Positions 8,313 to 9,386 of a stretch of DNA of 9,386 nucleotides are shown here, in pieces. The notes below the pieces were generated by a model, which saw only the letters and a program-made list of their open reading frames with translations, had not been told where the DNA came from and did no database searches. Origin of the DNA: Halieaceae bacterium (GTDB lineage Bacteria; Pseudomonadota; Gammaproteobacteria; Pseudomonadales; Halieaceae); contig WTHO01000061.1 of assembly GCA_011523115.1 (NCBI GenBank), positions 1 to 9,386 of the forward strand. The letters are read 5' to 3'. Within the stretch, counting starts at the first letter, position 1. Each line of letters begins with the position of its first letter. A program made the translations under genes and the position numbers.

Positions 8313-9386
8313 ATGATCCTACCGATCCCCGAGCCTCAGTTTCTCGCTCAGTACTGGCAGAAAAAACCGCTACTTTGCCCACGAGCACTGCCACAATTTG
8401 AATCACCGCTATCACCGGAGGAACTGGCCGGTCTGGCTATGGAGCCCGATATCGAAAGCCGCATGGTGTGGCAACAAAAAGGGATTTGGCGTCAGCAAAA
8501 CGGGCCCTTTGAGGAAAACGACTTTAAAGGTATTGAGCCGTGGACGTTACTCGTACAGCGAGTTGACCACTTGCACGACGCGGTAGCGGCTCTTCGGCAC
8601 ACTTTACCTGCTCTGCCCCGGTGGCGTTTTGATGACGTCATGGTCAGCTATGCAACGGACGGCGCGGGCGTGGGCCCACACTTCGATCGCTACGACGTGT
8701 TTCTGCTTCAAGGTTCGGGTCGACGAGAATGGCGCATTGGTCCCACCTGTGATGACGACACGCCGCAATTAACCGAAAACGGTCTCAATCTGATACCGCC
8801 GTTTGAAGCGCATGAAACCTATCTGCTGGAACCGGGGGACGTGCTTTATGTCCCGCCGGGTGTTGCCCATTGGGGCATCGCTCAAGGCGACTCGATGACT
8901 TTTTCTCTGGGCTTTAGAGCACCCCGGATAGCGGACCTGCTCGCGCGGCGGGTCGATGCCGTGCTGGAGCAACTCGCGGATAGCGCTTTGCTTGAAGACG
9001 GATTGACATCAAACATACCGTGTAGACCCGGCGAAATAACGCCGGAGCATCTTGCCAATGCGCGTGACGCTATGCATAACGCGATAGACGCACTGGACGA
9101 CGATCGCTGGCTTGCTGAGGTTGTCACGGAGTGCACCGACGATTCTGATGCACAGATGATGACTCTGCACACTCCACTGCAGACCACAGTGCACCCTCCA
9201 CTGGTCCCTGACAGTGTGCGACTGAAATCTGCTTGCAAAGTCGCCTGGATGGAGCGGCCTCAGGGTGTGGAGCTTTTTATTGATGGTGAGTTCGAGAAGA
9301 TGTCGCTTCATTCACTCGATCTCATCATCACGCTCTGTCAGGGCAACTCGGTGAGTTGGACGGCACTGGAGCAGAGTGATAGCGCT
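8313..9386 (+). CDS. roxA: Ribosomal protein uL16 arginine hydroxylase RoxA (YcfD), 3' end beyond the window
   Basis: A reading frame starting at ATG 8313 stays open for 358 codons to the window edge; the E. coli protein has 373 residues, so only a short C-terminal end is missing. RoxA is an Fe(II)/2-oxoglutarate oxygenase with a JmjC/cupin fold that hydroxylates an arginine of ribosomal protein uL16. LSPEELAGLAMEPDIESR (33-50) matches the E. coli N-terminal block. The iron triad is complete: H123 and D125 in GVGPHFDRYDVF and H186 in YVPPGVAHWG. R141 in GRREWRIG corresponds to the proposed 2-oxoglutarate-binding arginine, and FSLGFRAPR closes the barrel. The C-terminal winged-helix and dimerisation half is much more divergent. 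It begins 17 bases after the purB stop with no clear Shine-Dalgarno, and the purB-roxA link is one I know from Pseudomonas. Confidence 0.94.
   Translation, partial: MILPIPEPQFLAQYWQKKPLLCPRALPQFESPLSPEELAGLAMEPDIESRMVWQQKGIWRQQNGPFEENDFKGIEPWTLLVQRVDHLHDAVAALRHTLPALPRWRFDDVMVSYATDGAGVGPHFDRYDVFLLQGSGRREWRIGPTCDDDTPQLTENGLNLIPPFEAHETYLLEPGDVLYVPPGVAHWGIAQGDSMTFSLGFRAPRIADLLARRVDAVLEQLADSALLEDGLTSNIPCRPGEITPEHLANARDAMHNAIDALDDDRWLAEVVTECTDDSDAQMMTLHTPLQTTVHPPLVPDSVRLKSACKVAWMERPQGVELFIDGEFEKMSLHSLDLIITLCQGNSVSWTALEQSDSA

Overview
The window is an ordinary chromosomal housekeeping region of a gammaproteobacterium. The gene order infA / clpA-clpS / icd / rluE / mnmA / hflD / purB / roxA (ycfD) is the neighbourhood I know from Escherichia and Pseudomonas, and product lengths fit those families closely (ClpA 758 aa, Icd 417 aa, HflD 213 aa, PurB 458 aa). 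No phage, transposon, plasmid, CRISPR or tRNA signal is visible. The genus cannot be fixed from this sequence. Moderate-to-high GC and protein sequences closer in feel to Pseudomonas and marine gammaproteobacteria than to enterics are only an impression.

Layout: positions 3-128 hold the end of infA (translation initiation factor IF-1) on the plus strand. A 162-base convergent gap follows. From about 4352 down to 291 the minus strand carries icd (isocitrate dehydrogenase), a clear intrinsic terminator, then clpS and clpA. The clpS-clpA pair is tightly packed, with the clpA ribosome-binding site inside the clpS 3' end. A 135-base divergent control region (4353-4487) separates icd from rluE. The plus strand then runs rluE (4488-5048), mnmA (5123-6220), hflD (6217-6858), purB (6919-8295) and roxA (8313 to the right edge, about 358 codons without a stop).

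Functionally, ClpS hands N-degron proteins to the ClpA unfoldase, which feeds ClpP (not in the window). IF-1, RluE, MnmA and RoxA all act on the translation machinery: initiation, 23S rRNA pseudouridylation, tRNA wobble thiolation and uL16 hydroxylation. Icd and PurB are central-metabolism enzymes, and HflD is a membrane-associated regulator linked to lysogenisation in E. coli.

I do not see a new biological system. The points worth a second look are modest: a -10-like element placed so that clpS mRNA could be leaderless, a perfect inverted repeat in the icd leader, absence of cspD and nudJ from their usual places, an acidic ClpS N-terminal extension and ClpA tail, and the mnmA-hflD stop/start overlap.
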